Assembly (NCBI GenBank): GCA_900757715.1
Contig: CAAEOZ010000267.1
Coordinates: 1 to 6,995 of the forward strand
From: an uncultured Veillonella sp.
Lineage (GTDB): Bacteria > Bacillota > Negativicutes > Veillonellales > Veillonellaceae
Reading direction: 5' to 3'
DNA length: 6,995 nucleotides
Shown here: positions 6,589-6,995 of the stretch, one piece after another
Position numbering within the stretch: position 1 is the stretch's first letter
Layout: each line of letters starts with the position of its first letter
Made by a program: the position numbers and the translations under genes
The notes under the pieces: generated by a model
What the model saw: the letters and a program-made list of their open reading frames with translations, nothing else
Database searches by the model: none
Told to the model about the DNA's origin: nothing

Positions 6589-6995
6589 TAAGCTTCATAA
6601 CGGCGAATGCAAAGTGTACCGTTATGACCACCAAAACCGAAAGAGTTAGAAAGTGCACATTTTACTTGGAGTTCACGTGCGCCTTCACGAACATAGTCCA
6701 GATCCAAACCTTCATCAGGATTGTCACAGTTAATTGTAGGGTGAACTTTACCAGTTTCAATCGCCATTGCCATTACGATAGTTTCAATAGCACCAGCAGC
6801 ACCCAATAAGTGACCTGTCATGGATTTAGTAGAGTTTACAGCGATATTTTTAGCATGATCGCCGAACAATTCTTTAATAGCTAATGTTTCATTTTGGTCA
6901 TTAAGGCCAGTAGATGTACCATGAGCATTGATGTAGTTAACGTCTTTAGGATCGATACCTGCATCTTTAATTGCTAATTCCATACATTTACGAGC
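6588..6995 (-). CDS. fabF: 3-oxoacyl-ACP synthase II (FabF/KAS II), C-terminal part, 5' end outside window
   Basis: This is the last 135 codons of a beta-ketoacyl-ACP synthase; the frame stays open through the right edge, so the N-terminal half with the active-site Cys lies outside. KAS II condenses malonyl-ACP with acyl-ACP in cytoplasmic type II fatty-acid elongation. Numbering from the first complete codon at the edge, the HGTST motif puts a catalytic His at 25, and the block STKSMTGHLLGAAG gives Lys57 and His62. The spacings (32 and 37) equal those of E. coli FabF Lys335 and His340 relative to His303. The glycine-rich NSFGFGGHN near the C-terminus is the usual KAS ending. FabF is preferred over FabB because of the HLLGAAG wording and the gene neighbourhood. 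The Met at 6981-6983 is internal and not the start. The TAA stop overlaps the rnc ATG by one base. Confidence 0.95.
   Translation of the reverse strand, partial: ARKCMELAIKDAGIDPKDVNYINAHGTSTGLNDQNETLAIKELFGDHAKNIAVNSTKSMTGHLLGAAGAIETIVMAMAIETGKVHPTINCDNPDEGLDLDYVREGARELQVKCALSNSFGFGGHNGTLCIRRYEA

Noticed and set aside
6624..6809. Plus-strand frame of 61 codons opposite fabF
   Set aside because: It is antisense to the conserved KAS C-terminus, with no supporting signal.

Overview
The window reads as a block of core chromosome from a low-GC Firmicute. All five genes lie on the minus strand, so in transcription order they run from the right edge to the left: fabF (3' end only), rnc, an Elp3-like radical SAM gene, smc and ftsY. 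This order is familiar from Clostridia and Negativicutes. The protein details (short FtsY without an acidic domain, the SMC and FabF wording) make me think of a Veillonella-like Negativicute. That is recognition from memory and no search was run.

Right part (5824-6995): the last 135 codons of fabF (fatty-acid chain elongation) overlap the start of rnc (RNase III) by one base in a TAATG junction. The rnc stop codon abuts a 9-bp GC-cored hairpin with a T-tract, a convincing intrinsic terminator that closes this transcription unit.

Middle (4509-5823): after the terminator comes a very AT-rich leader (9 G/C in bases 5761-5820). It holds a 26-bp imperfect tandem duplication, each copy starting with TATAAT. 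This is the likely promoter region of a second unit: radical SAM gene, smc, ftsY. The radical SAM protein has the Elp3-type core without an acetyltransferase domain, and carries an unusual Asn/Lys/Thr/Asp-rich stretch before its C-terminal segment. A TGTTATAAT extended -10 overlaps its stop codon and may give smc its own promoter.

Left part (19-4508): smc encodes a full-length condensin ATPase (1184 aa from the ATG with a good ribosome-binding site). It is joined to ftsY, the signal-recognition-particle receptor GTPase, by a second TAATG overlap with a strong Shine-Dalgarno inside the end of smc. Bases 1-18 after the ftsY stop show nothing recognisable.

The genes share no single pathway; they are a conserved housekeeping cluster (lipid synthesis, RNA processing, probable tRNA or other modification, chromosome segregation, membrane protein targeting). 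I found no mobile element, CRISPR array, RNA gene or phage feature. I do not see a novel defence or accessory system here; the most unusual spots are the duplicated leader and the radical SAM insertion.
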